Positions 9,258 through 18,736 of a stretch of DNA of 64,000 nt are shown in pieces. A model generated the notes under the pieces. The model worked only from the letters and a program-made list of their open reading frames with translations. It ran no database searches and was not told where the DNA came from. A program made the translations under genes and the position numbers. Source of the stretch: Neisseria wadsworthii 9715 (GTDB lineage: Bacteria > Pseudomonadota > Gammaproteobacteria > Burkholderiales > Neisseriaceae); contig NZ_JH165159.1 of the NCBI RefSeq assembly GCF_000227765.1, positions 1,683,760 through 1,747,759 of the forward strand. Direction: 5' to 3'. Numbering within the stretch: position 1 is the first letter of the stretch; every line of letters begins with the position of its first letter.

Positions 9258-10451
9258 TTACAATACTTTCACTATGCTTTCGCACAAATAGCGGATATTG
9301 TCTTGTGTGATACCCGCCACATTGATACGGCCTGAACGCACAGCGTAAATTGCAAACTCATCTTTTAAGCGGTCAACTTGTTCGGGTGTTAAGCCTGAAA
9401 ATGAGAACATACCGTTTTGTTTCACGATAAAGCTGAAATCCTGCTTCGCGCCATATTCTTTCAGCAAATCTACAAATTGCTGACGCATCTCTTTGATACG
9501 GCCGCGCATTTCATCCAGTTCGGCAATCCATTGCCCTTTCAAGGCCTCGTCTTTCAACACCAAAGCCACTGTTGCACCGCCGTGCGAAGCCGGGTTGGAA
9601 TATATTGTGCGGATAATGGTTTTCACTTGGCTGAACGCGCGGTTGGCTGTTTCTTCATCGGCAGCCACCACGGTAAACGCACCCACTCGCTCGTTGTACA
9701 TACCAAAATTTTTGGAATAAGAGCTGGCCACCAGCAATTCTTTGTTCAGCTTGGCAAAAGCACGCAGGCCGTAAGCATCTTCTTCCAAACCATTGGCAAA
9801 ACCTTGATAAGCAAAATCAAATAATGGCAGCCAGCCTTTTTCGGCAGACATTTTCGCCAAGGTTTCCCATTGTTCGGGCGTCGGGTCGATACCTGTCGGG
9901 TTATGGCAGCAGCCGTGCAAAAGCACCACATCACCCGCTTCGGCTTGGCTCAAATCTTCAATCAAGCCGCCCCAATCCAGGCCATGCGTGGTTTTATCAT
10001 AATAGCGGTAGTCGCGGATATTAATGCCCACAGCTTTAAAAATCGCATTATGATTCGGCCACGTGGGTGATGAAATCCAGATGTTTTTAGCGTTGGTTTG
10101 ACGTTTGATAAATTCAGCCGCCACACGCAACGCGCCCGTGCCACCCAAGCTTTGCGCAGTCTTGGCTCTCTTGGAAGCAATGATTTCACTGTCTGCACCA
10201 AAGAGTAATTTTTGCGTTTGTGCGTTGTATTCCGCTACACCGTCGATGGTTAAATAATTTTTGGTATTTTCAGTTTCCAACAGACGCTTTTCAGCCTCTT
10301 TCACGGCTTTTACAATCGGGGTTTGGCCTTTTGAGTCTTTGTAAACGCCAATACCCAGATTGACTTTATTTTCGCGGGTTTCTGCTTTAAATGCTTCGCC
10401 CAAACCCAAAATGGGGTCGGCAGGTGCGGCTTCGATTTTGTCAAAAAACAT
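9258..10451 (-). CDS. aromatic/aspartate aminotransferase
   Basis: A 397-residue class I PLP aminotransferase. Key residues are all present: GTGALR (about 104-109), HNPTG with Asn184, [10 protein letters not shown] with Asp212 and Tyr215, the PLP lysine Lys247 in SSYSKNFG, Arg255 and a C-terminal SGRINVAG arginine. It converts aspartate or aromatic amino acids with 2-oxoglutarate. Sequence cannot separate the AspC and TyrB functions. The start [14 protein letters not shown] matches the E. coli AspC/TyrB N-terminus, so the 29-codon upstream extension is not used. Confidence 0.93.
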   Translation of the reverse strand: MFFDKIEAAPADPILGLGEAFKAETRENKVNLGIGVYKDSKGQTPIVKAVKEAEKRLLETENTKNYLTIDGVAEYNAQTQKLLFGADSEIIASKRAKTAQSLGGTGALRVAAEFIKRQTNAKNIWISSPTWPNHNAIFKAVGINIRDYRYYDKTTHGLDWGGLIEDLSQAEAGDVVLLHGCCHNPTGIDPTPEQWETLAKMSAEKGWLPLFDFAYQGFANGLEEDAYGLRAFAKLNKELLVASSYSKNFGMYNERVGAFTVVAADEETANRAFSQVKTIIRTIYSNPASHGGATVALVLKDEALKGQWIAELDEMRGRIKEMRQQFVDLLKEYGAKQDFSFIVKQNGMFSFSGLTPEQVDRLKDEFAIYAVRSGRINVAGITQDNIRYLCESIVKVL

Positions 10452-10700
10452 GATAAATACCTTTTTACACAGATGAATAATCGTTAATGATAATGCCTGT
10501 TCGGTTATACTGCTAAAGCAGTAGGCTTGACAAGCCATTACAGCAAATTACTTACAGTTTTTTTCAGACAGGCATTTGTATAGCTGTGAAAATCAATATT
10601 TCATGCAAAACGAGTAAATCCTTAAGATGATCTAAAGTAGAAATAAATAATCTCCGTTTAATATGTAAAATATTTTTTCCAATTTATAAAGGAGAAACTT

Positions 10701-11384
10701 ATGCGTAAAGCCATTGCTCTGCTATTACTGCCACTAATTGCCGCTCCGGCATGTGCCGAACCTTTGAACTACAATGTAGTCTCTTTTTCGGAAAGTGCAA
10801 GCACAACTGCCGATAACGACTTAATGCGCGTTATTTTTGCTATTGAAGAAGAAGGCAAAGACCGTCACGCGGTCAGCAACCGGATCACCCACCGTCTCAA
10901 CGCGCTCAACGCTCGAATTTCAGCCAACAAAGCGTTTAAAGGTGCGGTAATCAATCGCAGCACCCAACCTCATTACGATGAAAAAGGCAAAATAACCGGC
11001 TGGTACGACAGTGCGTATGTCAGCGTGGAAAGCAAAGATTTTCAAGCATTAAACAAACTGATTGCCGCCGGCCAAAACGATGCTGCCGTAATGCGTTTAA
11101 GCTTTACAGTATCGCCTGAAAAACGCAGCGAAATCACCAATGAGTTGAGCAAGCAAGCTTTAAAAAATTTTAAAAACCGCGCCGAGGTAATCAGCCAAAC
11201 TTTAGGTTTTAGGGGCTATAAAATCGTGAATATCAAAATCGACAGCAATTTCCGTACACATCAAACTGCGGCCATGAAATCCCAAACTATGGAAGCTGCA
11301 CTTTCCGCCGCACCGGAAATGACAACCGACAACCCGGGCACCGAAGAAATCATACAAACCGTAAGCGGTTCTATTCAAATGTAA
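10701..11384 (+). CDS. SIMPL (DUF541) domain periplasmic protein
   Basis: The 227-residue product has a signal peptide (MRKAIALLLLPLIAAPACA) and a single SIMPL/DUF541 domain: SESASTTADNDLMRVIFAIEEEG, the paired helix region AVSNRITHRLNALNARI and later SFTVSPEKRSEITNELSKQAL. Such periplasmic proteins bind no known substrate; some family members affect oxidative stress tolerance or membrane traffic. A perfect AAAGGAG site precedes the ATG. Two M48 protease lipoprotein genes follow on the same strand with a gap of about 100 bases. Confidence 0.87.
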   Translation: MRKAIALLLLPLIAAPACAEPLNYNVVSFSESASTTADNDLMRVIFAIEEEGKDRHAVSNRITHRLNALNARISANKAFKGAVINRSTQPHYDEKGKITGWYDSAYVSVESKDFQALNKLIAAGQNDAAVMRLSFTVSPEKRSEITNELSKQALKNFKNRAEVISQTLGFRGYKIVNIKIDSNFRTHQTAAMKSQTMEAALSAAPEMTTDNPGTEEIIQTVSGSIQM

Positions 11385-11482
11385 GCATGATGCCAAACCC
11401 TACCGGGATAACCTTTCATCGAAAAGCATTAATTAGCCCGTTTATTTATGCTATGTTCTTTAAAACTCAGAAAGTGTGAATT

Positions 11483-12316
11483 TTGATCAAAACCCAACAT
11501 ACTATTGTGCGGGCCTTCACATTATCTTCCGTCTTACTTTTACTCGGCGGTTGTAATGTCGTTGCAGAGATGGCCGGCCATGATACGGCTTCTCTCAACC
11601 AAACCGCCGCCAAACAATACCGCCAAATGATGAGGATTGCCGACGGCCGCTATCTTGTAGATACTGAGTCGGAAACTGCCCGCCGCGTCCACCGAATTTT
11701 CAACTGCATGAAACCCTATGCAGAACAATCAAACCAAACCGGCACGCCATTCGACTGGCAGATAACAGTTATCAAATCCAAAGAGCTGAACGCATGGATT
11801 ATGCCCGGTGGAAAAATGGCGTTTTACACCGGAATGGCCGACACGCTTAAGTTAAGCGATGGAGAAATCGCAGCCGTTATCGGCCATGAAATGACCCACG
11901 CATTAAAAGAACATGGCAAAAAGAAAGCGGGTCAACAAGTGCTCACCCGACTTGCCGGCAAAACGGCAGGCATCGCTTTACAGGCCACCACCGGCGTAAG
12001 CGGCGGTTTTGCCAATCTCGGCACAGATGTCATTACTCACTATGGGGTTAAAATGACCTATTCGCGCAGTCAAGAAAATGAAGCCGACAAAGGCGGCATG
12101 CAATTGATGGCACAAGCAGGTTATCATCCGCAAGAAGCCGTGAACCTGTGGAAAAAAATGGAAAGCCTCAAAAGTAACCATAATTTTAAAAACATAGTAG
12201 CCTCAAGCCACCCTACCAATAAGCAGCGGATAGACAATCTGCAAAAATTGTTGCCCGAAGCAACAAAATATTACAAACCAAACGGCGCATGCAGCCAAAC
12301 CGCAAACCAACCATAA
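11483..12316 (+). CDS. M48 family metalloprotease lipoprotein (copy 1)
   Basis: The 277-residue protein begins at TTG 11483, has a lipoprotein signal ending in lipobox LLGGC, and a zinc protease domain with HEMTH (about residues 137-141) and the downstream glutamate in ENEADKGG. It resembles the LoiP/YcaL class of outer-membrane M48 lipoproteins that cleave or clear misfolded envelope proteins. The TTG start has only a weak ribosome site; a GTG eight codons later is possible. It is followed 57 bases later by a close paralogue, pointing to tandem duplication. One cysteine (IFNCMKPY) replaces an arginine found in the second copy. Confidence 0.87.
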   Translation: MIKTQHTIVRAFTLSSVLLLLGGCNVVAEMAGHDTASLNQTAAKQYRQMMRIADGRYLVDTESETARRVHRIFNCMKPYAEQSNQTGTPFDWQITVIKSKELNAWIMPGGKMAFYTGMADTLKLSDGEIAAVIGHEMTHALKEHGKKKAGQQVLTRLAGKTAGIALQATTGVSGGFANLGTDVITHYGVKMTYSRSQENEADKGGMQLMAQAGYHPQEAVNLWKKMESLKSNHNFKNIVASSHPTNKQRIDNLQKLLPEATKYYKPNGACSQTANQP

Positions 12317-12323
12317 CGATATT

Positions 12324-12335
12324 TTCAGACAGGCA
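12324..12335 (-). repeat. single DUS between the two M48 genes
   Basis: One exact uptake word on the minus strand, without a partner, lies in the short gap between the paralogues, just upstream of the second copy's ribosome site. Confidence 0.8.
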
Positions 12336-12373
12336 TTTGATGATTAATGCCGAATTTGCAGGAGTTTATATAC

Positions 12374-13174
12374 ATGAAAAAAACCACCTTTACAGCCTTG
12401 ATCGCTACGATAAGCTTAAGTATGTCGGGCTGTACCGGAATAGCCGACGTCGTCGGCTATGACACAGCCACACTGAATCAGGCAGCAGCCAAACAATACA
12501 CCGGCGTTGTGACTGCCGCGCGCAATAAAAACATGATCGATAACACATCTCAAACTTCCCGCCGGGTACATACCGTGTTCAACCGCATGAAGCCTTATGC
12601 CAACCAAGCCAACAAAACCGGCGTGCCTTTCGTATGGCAGATGACTGTTATCAAATCGAATGAAATGAATGCTTGGGCTATGCCCGGCGGCAAAATGGCC
12701 GTTTACACCGGCATCGTTGACCGCCTGAAACTCACCGATGACGAAATCGCTGCCGTTGTCGGCCATGAAATGACTCATGCCCTGCTCGAACACAGTAAAA
12801 AAGCCGTCGGCCAGCAAGTCTTAACAGGTTTGGCTGCCGACATCGGCGGTGCCGTATTGCAGTCTTCCACAGGTGCCAGCAGCGACATGGTTAATTTAGG
12901 CACAACACTGGTCAGCGATCTGGGCATCACCAAACCTTTCTCGCGCAAACAGGAAGACGAAGCAGACGAAGGCGGCCTGCGCCTGATGGCTCAAGCCGGC
13001 TACAATCCTGAAGCAGCCATCACAGTTTGGGAAAAAATGAATCGTGTAGCAGGCAGCAACGGCGGCTTGGGTACCATATTGTCCACCCACCCATCTAATA
13101 ATGCCCGCATGAAAAACCTGCGCAGAATGATGCCGGAAGTCATGCCTATTTACGAACAAAGTAAAAAACGCTGA
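12374..13174 (+). CDS. M48 family metalloprotease lipoprotein (copy 2)
   Basis: This 266-residue paralogue of the preceding gene keeps the whole layout: lipobox SMSGC, the block DTATLNQAAAKQY, NAWAMPGGKMAVYTG, the zinc site HEMTH and the third ligand region EDEADEGG, then LMAQAGY. It has a far better start than copy 1: ATG preceded by CAGGAG. Whole-domain similarity with copy 1 is high by eye, with differences concentrated at the N-terminus and C-terminal tail. It probably acts in the envelope as a quality-control protease; this is known for the family, not shown here. Confidence 0.9.
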   Translation: MKKTTFTALIATISLSMSGCTGIADVVGYDTATLNQAAAKQYTGVVTAARNKNMIDNTSQTSRRVHTVFNRMKPYANQANKTGVPFVWQMTVIKSNEMNAWAMPGGKMAVYTGIVDRLKLTDDEIAAVVGHEMTHALLEHSKKAVGQQVLTGLAADIGGAVLQSSTGASSDMVNLGTTLVSDLGITKPFSRKQEDEADEGGLRLMAQAGYNPEAAITVWEKMNRVAGSNGGLGTILSTHPSNNARMKNLRRMMPEVMPIYEQSKKR

Positions 13175-13405
13175 TAACCCGGCACTCAAAACCGTCCGTT
13201 TGGTTTCGGGCGGTTTTACTTTTGCCAATCCCCACTAAACCACACTACAGCCGCTTCGCGCCCGGTTATCCGGCCTTTCACAGCAAATCCCATGAAGCTT
13301 TCAGACAGGCATCACCCTCAAAACACCACTTCGTGAATCAAGCAAAAACTAAGCTTTATAAACTCTTCCTGTTTCATAAAATTTAGTTTATGATAGCTGG
13401 TAAGT

Positions 13406-13423
13406 CCGCATGACTACATGCGG
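13406..13423 (+). other. small hairpin in the acnB leader
   Basis: CCGCATG and CATGCGG pair around the loop ACTA, about 35 bases before the acnB start. It has no U tract and so is not a terminator; a role in translation or mRNA stability is possible but unproven. Confidence 0.4.
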
Positions 13424-13457
13424 TTTCAGAAGAAAAACACGCATAAAGGAACAAATG

Positions 13458-16043
13458 ATGTTAGAAGCCTATCGCAAAGCCGCCGCAGAGCGCGAAGCTC
13501 TGGGCATTCCCGCCCTTCCGCTCACCGCCCAGCAAACCGCCGATTTGGTTGAATTGCTGAAAAACCCGCCCGCAGGCGAAGGTGAGTTTTTGGTAGACCT
13601 GCTCGCCAACCGCGTGCCGCCCGGTGTGGACGATGCCTCCAAAGTCAAAGCATCTTTCCTCGCAGCCGTAGCCGAAGGCAGCGCAACCAGCCCGCTGGTG
13701 TCTCCCGAATACGCAACCGAACTCTTGGGCACCATGCTCGGCGGCTACAACATCCACCCGCTGATTGAGCTTCTCGACAACGACAAACTGGCGCCCATTG
13801 CCGCCGAAGGTCTGAAACACACCCTGTTGATGTTCGACTCTTTCCACGACGTTCAAGAAAAAGCTGAAAAAGGCAATGCACACGCCAAAGCCGTTTTGGA
13901 ATCTTGGGCCAACGCCGAATGGTTCACTTCACGCGAAAAAGTGCCTGAAAAAATCACCGTTACCGTATTCAAAGTAGACGGCGAAACCAATACCGACGAC
14001 CTCTCTCCCGCTCCCGACGCATGGAGCCGCCCCGACATTCCGCTGCACGCGTTAGCCATGCTGAAAAACCCGCGTGACGGCATCAGCCCCGACAAACCCG
14101 GTGAAGTCGGCCCCATCAAGCTGCTGGAAGAATTGAAAGCCAAAGGCCACCCCGTTGCTTATGTGGGCGATGTAGTAGGTACCGGCTCTTCCCGTAAATC
14201 CGCCACCAACTCCGTAATCTGGCATACCGGTTTGGACATTCCTTTTGTACCGAACAAACGCTACGGCGGCGTATGCTTGGGCGGCAAAATCGCTCCGATT
14301 TTCTTCAACACTCAAGAAGACTCAGGCGCATTGCCGATTGAGGTTGACGTATCGCAACTGAAAATGGGCGATGTAGTCGATATCCTGCCTTACGAAGGCA
14401 AGATTGTGAAAAACGGCGAAACCGTTGCCGAATTCCAATTGAAATCACAAGTATTGCTGGACGAAGTACAAGCCGGCGGCCGTATTAACCTGATTATCGG
14501 TCGCGGCCTGACTGCCAAAGCCCGCGAAGCTTTAGGCTTGCCCGCATCTACCGAATTCCGCCTGCCGCAAGCACCTGCCGAAAGCAATGCCGGCTTTACC
14601 TTGGCGCAAAAAATGGTCGGTCGTGCCTGTAGCCTGCCCGAAGGCCAAGGCGTGCGCCCCGGCACTTACTGCGAACCGCGCATGACCACCGTGGGTTCCC
14701 AAGACACCACCGGCCCGATGACCCGCGACGAGCTGAAAGACTTGGCTTGCTTGGGCTTCTCCGCCGACTTGGTGATGCAGTCTTTCTGCCATACCGCCGC
14801 TTATCCGAAACCGGTGGACGTGAAAACCCATAAAGAGCTGCCCGAATTTATTTCTACCCGCGGCGGCGTGTCTCTGCGTCCGGGCGACGGCGTGATCCAC
14901 TCGTGGCTGAACCGCTTGCTGCTGCCCGATACTGTCGGCACCGGCGGCGACTCGCACACCCGTTTCCCATTGGGTATTTCCTTCCCGGCAGGTTCCGGCT
15001 TGGTGGCGTTTGCCGCCGCCACCGGCGTAATGCCTTTGGATATGCCTGAATCCGTATTGGTACGCTTCAGCGGCAAATTGCAACCGGGCGTCACTCTGCG
15101 CGACTTGGTCAACGCCATTCCGTTGTACGCCATCAAACAAGGTTTGCTGACCGTGGCCAAAGCCGGCAAGAAAAACATCTTCTCCGGCCGCATCTTGGAA
15201 ATCGAAGGCTTGCCCGATTTGAAAGTGGAGCAAGCATTTGAATTGTCGGATGCCTCTGCCGAACGTTCTGCCGCAGGTTGTACTGTGAAGCTCAACAAAG
15301 AGCCGATTATCGAGTACATGAAGTCCAACGTGGTGTTGATGAAAAACATGATTGCCGACGGCTACAAAGATCCGCGCACGCTGGAGCGCCGCATCAAAGC
15401 CATGGAAGCTTGGCTGGCAGATCCTCAGCTCTTGGAAGCCGACAAAGACGCGGAATACGCGGCCGTGATCGACATCAATATGGACGACATCAAAGAGCCG
15501 ATCATTGCCTGCCCGAACGATCCGGACGACGTGTGCTTCATGTCTGAAAAATCCGGCACCGTGATCGACGAAGTGTTCATCGGTTCGTGCATGACCAACA
15601 TCGGCCACTTCCGTGCCGCTTCCAAGTTGTTGGAAGGCAAGAGCGATATTCCGGTTCGCCTGTGGGTGGCGCCGCCGACCAAAATGGATGCGCAAGAGCT
15701 GACCAACGAGGGCCACTACGGCGTATTGGGTCGTGCCGGTGCGCGCATGGAAATGCCGGGCTGCTCATTGTGCATGGGTAACCAAGCACAAGTGCGCGAA
15801 GGCGCTACCGTGATGTCCACTTCCACCCGCAACTTCCCGAACCGTTTGGGTAAAAACACCAACGTGTTCTTGGGTTCTGCGGAATTGGCTGCCATTTGTT
15901 CGAAACTGGGTAAAATCCCGACTATTGAAGAATACCAAGCCAACATCGGTATCATCAACGAACAAGGCGACCAAATCTACCGTTACATGAACTTCAACGA
16001 AATCGACAGCTACAATGAAGTGGCTGAGACTGTTAAAGTTTAA
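13458..16043 (+). CDS. acnB: aconitate hydratase B
   Basis: AcnB interconverts citrate and isocitrate in the TCA cycle. The 861-residue protein shows the B-type order: an N-terminal HEAT-like domain ([23 protein letters not shown]), a swivel domain, then the catalytic domains with [21 protein letters not shown] and GGDSHTRFP. The [4Fe-4S] ligands are in [12 protein letters not shown] and, further on, [10 protein letters not shown]. Length is close to the 865 residues of E. coli AcnB. Two adjacent ATGs (13455, 13458) follow AAGGA; the second gives the standard MLEAYRK start and the better spacing. Confidence 0.97.
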   Translation: MLEAYRKAAAEREALGIPALPLTAQQTADLVELLKNPPAGEGEFLVDLLANRVPPGVDDASKVKASFLAAVAEGSATSPLVSPEYATELLGTMLGGYNIHPLIELLDNDKLAPIAAEGLKHTLLMFDSFHDVQEKAEKGNAHAKAVLESWANAEWFTSREKVPEKITVTVFKVDGETNTDDLSPAPDAWSRPDIPLHALAMLKNPRDGISPDKPGEVGPIKLLEELKAKGHPVAYVGDVVGTGSSRKSATNSVIWHTGLDIPFVPNKRYGGVCLGGKIAPIFFNTQEDSGALPIEVDVSQLKMGDVVDILPYEGKIVKNGETVAEFQLKSQVLLDEVQAGGRINLIIGRGLTAKAREALGLPASTEFRLPQAPAESNAGFTLAQKMVGRACSLPEGQGVRPGTYCEPRMTTVGSQDTTGPMTRDELKDLACLGFSADLVMQSFCHTAAYPKPVDVKTHKELPEFISTRGGVSLRPGDGVIHSWLNRLLLPDTVGTGGDSHTRFPLGISFPAGSGLVAFAAATGVMPLDMPESVLVRFSGKLQPGVTLRDLVNAIPLYAIKQGLLTVAKAGKKNIFSGRILEIEGLPDLKVEQAFELSDASAERSAAGCTVKLNKEPIIEYMKSNVVLMKNMIADGYKDPRTLERRIKAMEAWLADPQLLEADKDAEYAAVIDINMDDIKEPIIACPNDPDDVCFMSEKSGTVIDEVFIGSCMTNIGHFRAASKLLEGKSDIPVRLWVAPPTKMDAQELTNEGHYGVLGRAGARMEMPGCSLCMGNQAQVREGATVMSTSTRNFPNRLGKNTNVFLGSAELAAICSKLGKIPTIEEYQANIGIINEQGDQIYRYMNFNEIDSYNEVAETVKV

Positions 16044-16102
16044 ATGTTAAACGGTACGCTGTTAATTTTTCAGACAGGCATTAAATAAATGTTTATCTGA
16101 AC

Positions 16103-16133
16103 AAAAACGGGATAATTAATATCCCGTTTTTTT
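16103..16133 (+). terminator. rho-independent terminator of acnB
   Basis: AAAAACGGGAT pairs with ATCCCGTTTTT around AATTAAT, followed by a T run. A classic intrinsic terminator 60 bases after the acnB stop. Confidence 0.85.
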
Positions 16134-16365
16134 GAGGAGCTGAAGTAGATTAGCCCTAAATTTTGATAACAGCATCCGCAAACTCGAATCAAACCCGAGT
16201 ATGACGAGTAGCCGAACTAATGAAAATGCCTGTCTGAAAACTACTTTTCAGACAGGAATTCTTTAAGTATCTTGAGTTCCGACCATCTTAAGAAATGAGA
16301 TGTTCACTTCAAACCTGGGTATGACGCTATCTTGATTATGTAAGTAGATGACTATACCAATCAAA

Positions 16366-16424
16366 AAATGCCTGTGTGAAAAAAGCCCCGAATTCTTAAT
16401 ACGGAGCTTTTTTCACAGGCATAC
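16366..16424. terminator. terminator of the polyamine-binding protein gene, nested in a DUS-like pair
   Basis: Reading leftward, AAAAAAGCTCCG and CGGGGCTTTTTT form the stem. It is nested inside TGCCTGTGTGAA and TTCACAGGCA, an inverted pair one base away from the uptake word (T-to-G in the core). Confidence 0.75.
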
Positions 16425-16427
16425 GAT

Positions 16428-17603
16428 TTATTTATTCGCTTTAAACTGCTGCCACAAACGGGTTTGCAGCTTCACACCTTGCGGAGACTTCGGCAACACC
16501 ACAAAGCTCTTAGCTTTAACCTGCTCATTCGGGAAAATCGAATTATCTCCAGAAAATTCTTTTTCCATCAGCTCACGCGCAGGTTTGCTGGCCGGAGCGT
16601 AAGTGACAAAATTACCGTTTTTCGCTGCCACTTTCGGATCAAGCGTGTAGTTGATGTATTTATGGGCATTGGCTACGTTTTCAGCACCTTTCGGAATCAT
16701 AAACGAATCAATCCAGATACCCACACCTGTTTTAGGTGTCAGCACTTCCAGGTTCACACCATTACCCGCTTCTTTAGCACGGTTTTTAGCAATGTTTAAA
16801 TCGCCGCCATAACCGATTGCCACACACAAGTCACCGCCCGCCATATCATTGATGTAGCCGGACGAACTGAAGCGTTTGATATCGCCGCGCACTTTCTTCA
16901 TCATCTCGGTAGCCGCTTGCAGATCTTCTTCTCTTTCACTATTCGGGTCTTTACCCAAGTAATTCAAAGCGAGCGGATATTGCTCGGTCGGGCTGTCGAG
17001 AAAATTGATGCCGCAAGATTTCAGCTTGGCTGTATATTCGGGATTAAACACCAAATCCCATTCGTTTTCAGGCAGTTTGTCTGTTCCCAAGGCTTTGGCA
17101 ACTTTATCTTTATTGATTGCCAGCGTATTGATGCCCCAAAAGTAAGGCACGGCATATTTATTGCCCGGATCGACTTTCGCCATCATGGTCAACAATTCGG
17201 GATCGATATTGTTGTAGTTGGAAATCAAGCTCTTATCCACCGGCTGATAAGCACCGGCTTTAATCTGACGGCCCACATTGGCGATCGAAGGCGCCACCAA
17301 ATCGTAACCTGATTTGCCGGTAAGCACTTTCGCTTCCAGCGTTTCATTGCTGTCGTACACATCGTAGCGCACTTTCACACCGTTGGCCTTTTCAAACTCG
17401 GCCACAGTTTCCGGATCAACATAATCCGACCAGTTGTAAATATTCAGCTTGCCCGTAGCGGAAGGTGCCGCCGCTTGTTGTTCGGTACTTGCTGCACGGT
17501 TTTCTGAGCCGCTTGCTTTTTGGCCGTCTTGCGTGTTGCCGGAGCCACCGCATGCCGCCAAAAACAAGCCTGCAAAAGCAGAAACCAACAGAGTTTTTTT
17601 CAT
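16428..17603 (-). CDS. spermidine/putrescine ABC transporter substrate-binding lipoprotein
   Basis: The 391-residue protein starts MKKTLLVSAFAGLFLAACGGS, a lipoprotein signal with Cys19 as the likely acylated residue, then a low-complexity Gln/Ala/Ser linker, then the PotD/PotF fold: KLNIYNWSDYVDPETVAEFEKANGVKV, YDLVAPS, WGINTLAINKDKV, and the acidic GGDLCVAIGYGGD. It binds polyamines in the periplasm for an ABC importer. The start follows AAGGAC at good spacing; an ATG five codons upstream is less likely. The permease and ATPase genes are not adjacent, which is common for polyamine binding proteins in Neisseria. Confidence 0.9.
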   Translation of the reverse strand: MKKTLLVSAFAGLFLAACGGSGNTQDGQKASGSENRAASTEQQAAAPSATGKLNIYNWSDYVDPETVAEFEKANGVKVRYDVYDSNETLEAKVLTGKSGYDLVAPSIANVGRQIKAGAYQPVDKSLISNYNNIDPELLTMMAKVDPGNKYAVPYFWGINTLAINKDKVAKALGTDKLPENEWDLVFNPEYTAKLKSCGINFLDSPTEQYPLALNYLGKDPNSEREEDLQAATEMMKKVRGDIKRFSSSGYINDMAGGDLCVAIGYGGDLNIAKNRAKEAGNGVNLEVLTPKTGVGIWIDSFMIPKGAENVANAHKYINYTLDPKVAAKNGNFVTYAPASKPARELMEKEFSGDNSIFPNEQVKAKSFVVLPKSPQGVKLQTRLWQQFKANK

Positions 17604-17964
17604 TAGTTTGTCCTTCATCGAAATAAACAAAAAAACATTCCCAAAAGTGCATCGCCTTATATCGCTTCCGCGTTTAAGGGCGCATACAACAAGAGTGGCC
17701 GGCCGCTAGTTTGATCAATACGCAAGCATGAATTCGACTACACGGCGGTTGCAGGCAATTAAACGGCAAAAACTTTGTCAATGCAAGCAAAAACAGCACA
17801 AATATCAACATTTTTTAACGCTTGTCGCATAAAAAGCAGGAAAATATTCTATTCAATTGTCATTCATGATTCCCAAGCCATCTGATTCCGCCCAAGCCTT
17901 TTCAGACAGGCATATATATGGGAAAATCGCAGGGTTAATTTTTATTTATGATAAGGGCGACACT
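17604..17964. other. divergent intergenic region before rppH
   Basis: About 360 bases between divergent genes. It holds one DUS (17901-17912) and a GC-rich palindrome GGCCGGCC near 17698-17705. An in-frame upstream extension of rppH exists but does not match the conserved RppH start. Promoters for both genes must lie here; I see no convincing hexamer pair. Confidence 0.5.
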
Positions 17965-18489
17965 ATGTTGGACAGAGAAGGATATCGCCCCAATGTCGGC
18001 ATCATCTTAATCAACGACCGCAACGAAGTATTCTGGGGAAAACGGGTTCGCGAACATTCCTGGCAATTCCCCCAAGGCGGCATCAAGCCCGGAGAAAGCC
18101 CGGAAACCGCCATGTACCGCGAGCTGCTGGAAGAAGTCGGCCTTTTGCCGCACCATGTCAGAATCCTGGGCCGCACGCGCGACTGGCTGCGCTATGATGT
18201 GCCTACCCATTGGGTGCGCCGCGAATGGCGCGGTTCCTACCGCGGCCAGAAGCAAATCTGGTATTTGTTGAAACTGATCGGCCGCGAAAGCGATGTGCAT
18301 TTACGTGCAACCAGCCATCCTGAATTTGACGGCTGGCGGTGGCATGAATACTGGGCACCGATAGAAGAAGTAATTGATTTCAAAAGGGATGTTTATCAGG
18401 GCGCATTAAGCGAACTTTCCCGATTCCTGAGAAATTTGGAAAGCTTGGAAGATTTCAACATCCGCCAGCGCCTGCTTCAGGAAAAATAA
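17965..18489 (+). CDS. rppH: RNA pyrophosphohydrolase RppH
   Basis: RppH removes pyrophosphate from the 5' end of mRNA, starting RNase E-dependent decay. The 174-residue protein begins [17 protein letters not shown], the usual RppH N-terminus, and has the Nudix box [27 protein letters not shown] pattern (GGxxxGE at 38-44, REL.EEVG at 52-59). The conserved QFPQGG and the C-terminal W-rich region are present. The ATG follows AAGGG at a workable distance. A DUS hairpin ends the gene. Confidence 0.95.
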   Translation: MLDREGYRPNVGIILINDRNEVFWGKRVREHSWQFPQGGIKPGESPETAMYRELLEEVGLLPHHVRILGRTRDWLRYDVPTHWVRREWRGSYRGQKQIWYLLKLIGRESDVHLRATSHPEFDGWRWHEYWAPIEEVIDFKRDVYQGALSELSRFLRNLESLEDFNIRQRLLQEK

Positions 18490-18507
18490 TTCTGAACACG
18501 GCAAATA

Positions 18508-18550
18508 AAACAATGCCTGTCTGAAATATGGTTTCAGACAGGCATTGTTT
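18508..18550. terminator. inverted DUS pair behind rppH
   Basis: AAACAATGCCTGTCTGAAA pairs perfectly with TTTCAGACAGGCATTGTTT around five bases. A strong 19-bp hairpin 18 bases after the rppH stop. Confidence 0.8.
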
Positions 18551-18736
18551 TATTTGACTATGTTTGGGTTTGATATAGTTCTGAAACTGGTTCATGCTCC
18601 AAAATTCAAAAATATTTAATTTCAAGCCTGTTCGTATAATTCCGGAAAGTTAATTTAGATAACCAAACCGCAAACGAATATTGACGGCTTGGCTATCAAA
18701 AAAGTTTTCAGACAGGCATATAGTTAACTATAGTAA

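Larger units (their letters stand above)
16044..16427. other. intergenic region with terminators and dispersed repeat fragments
   Basis: This stretch holds one DUS (16069-16080), the acnB terminator, two copies of a degraded CCCGAGTATGACG-type repeat (near 16194-16207 and 16313-16325), a DUS pair (16227-16258, second half with one mismatch) and the terminator of the polyamine-binding gene. No coding frame is convincing. Confidence 0.6.

Noticed and set aside
9258..10538. 426-residue version of the aminotransferase
   Set aside because: The extra 29 residues lack similarity to the family, whose N-terminus begins MFFDKI at 10451.
14532..15716. Long open frame (394 codons) on the minus strand
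   Set aside because: It lies wholly antisense to acnB and reads as His/Gln/Ala-rich protein, the mirror of biased acnB codons; no family features or ribosome site.
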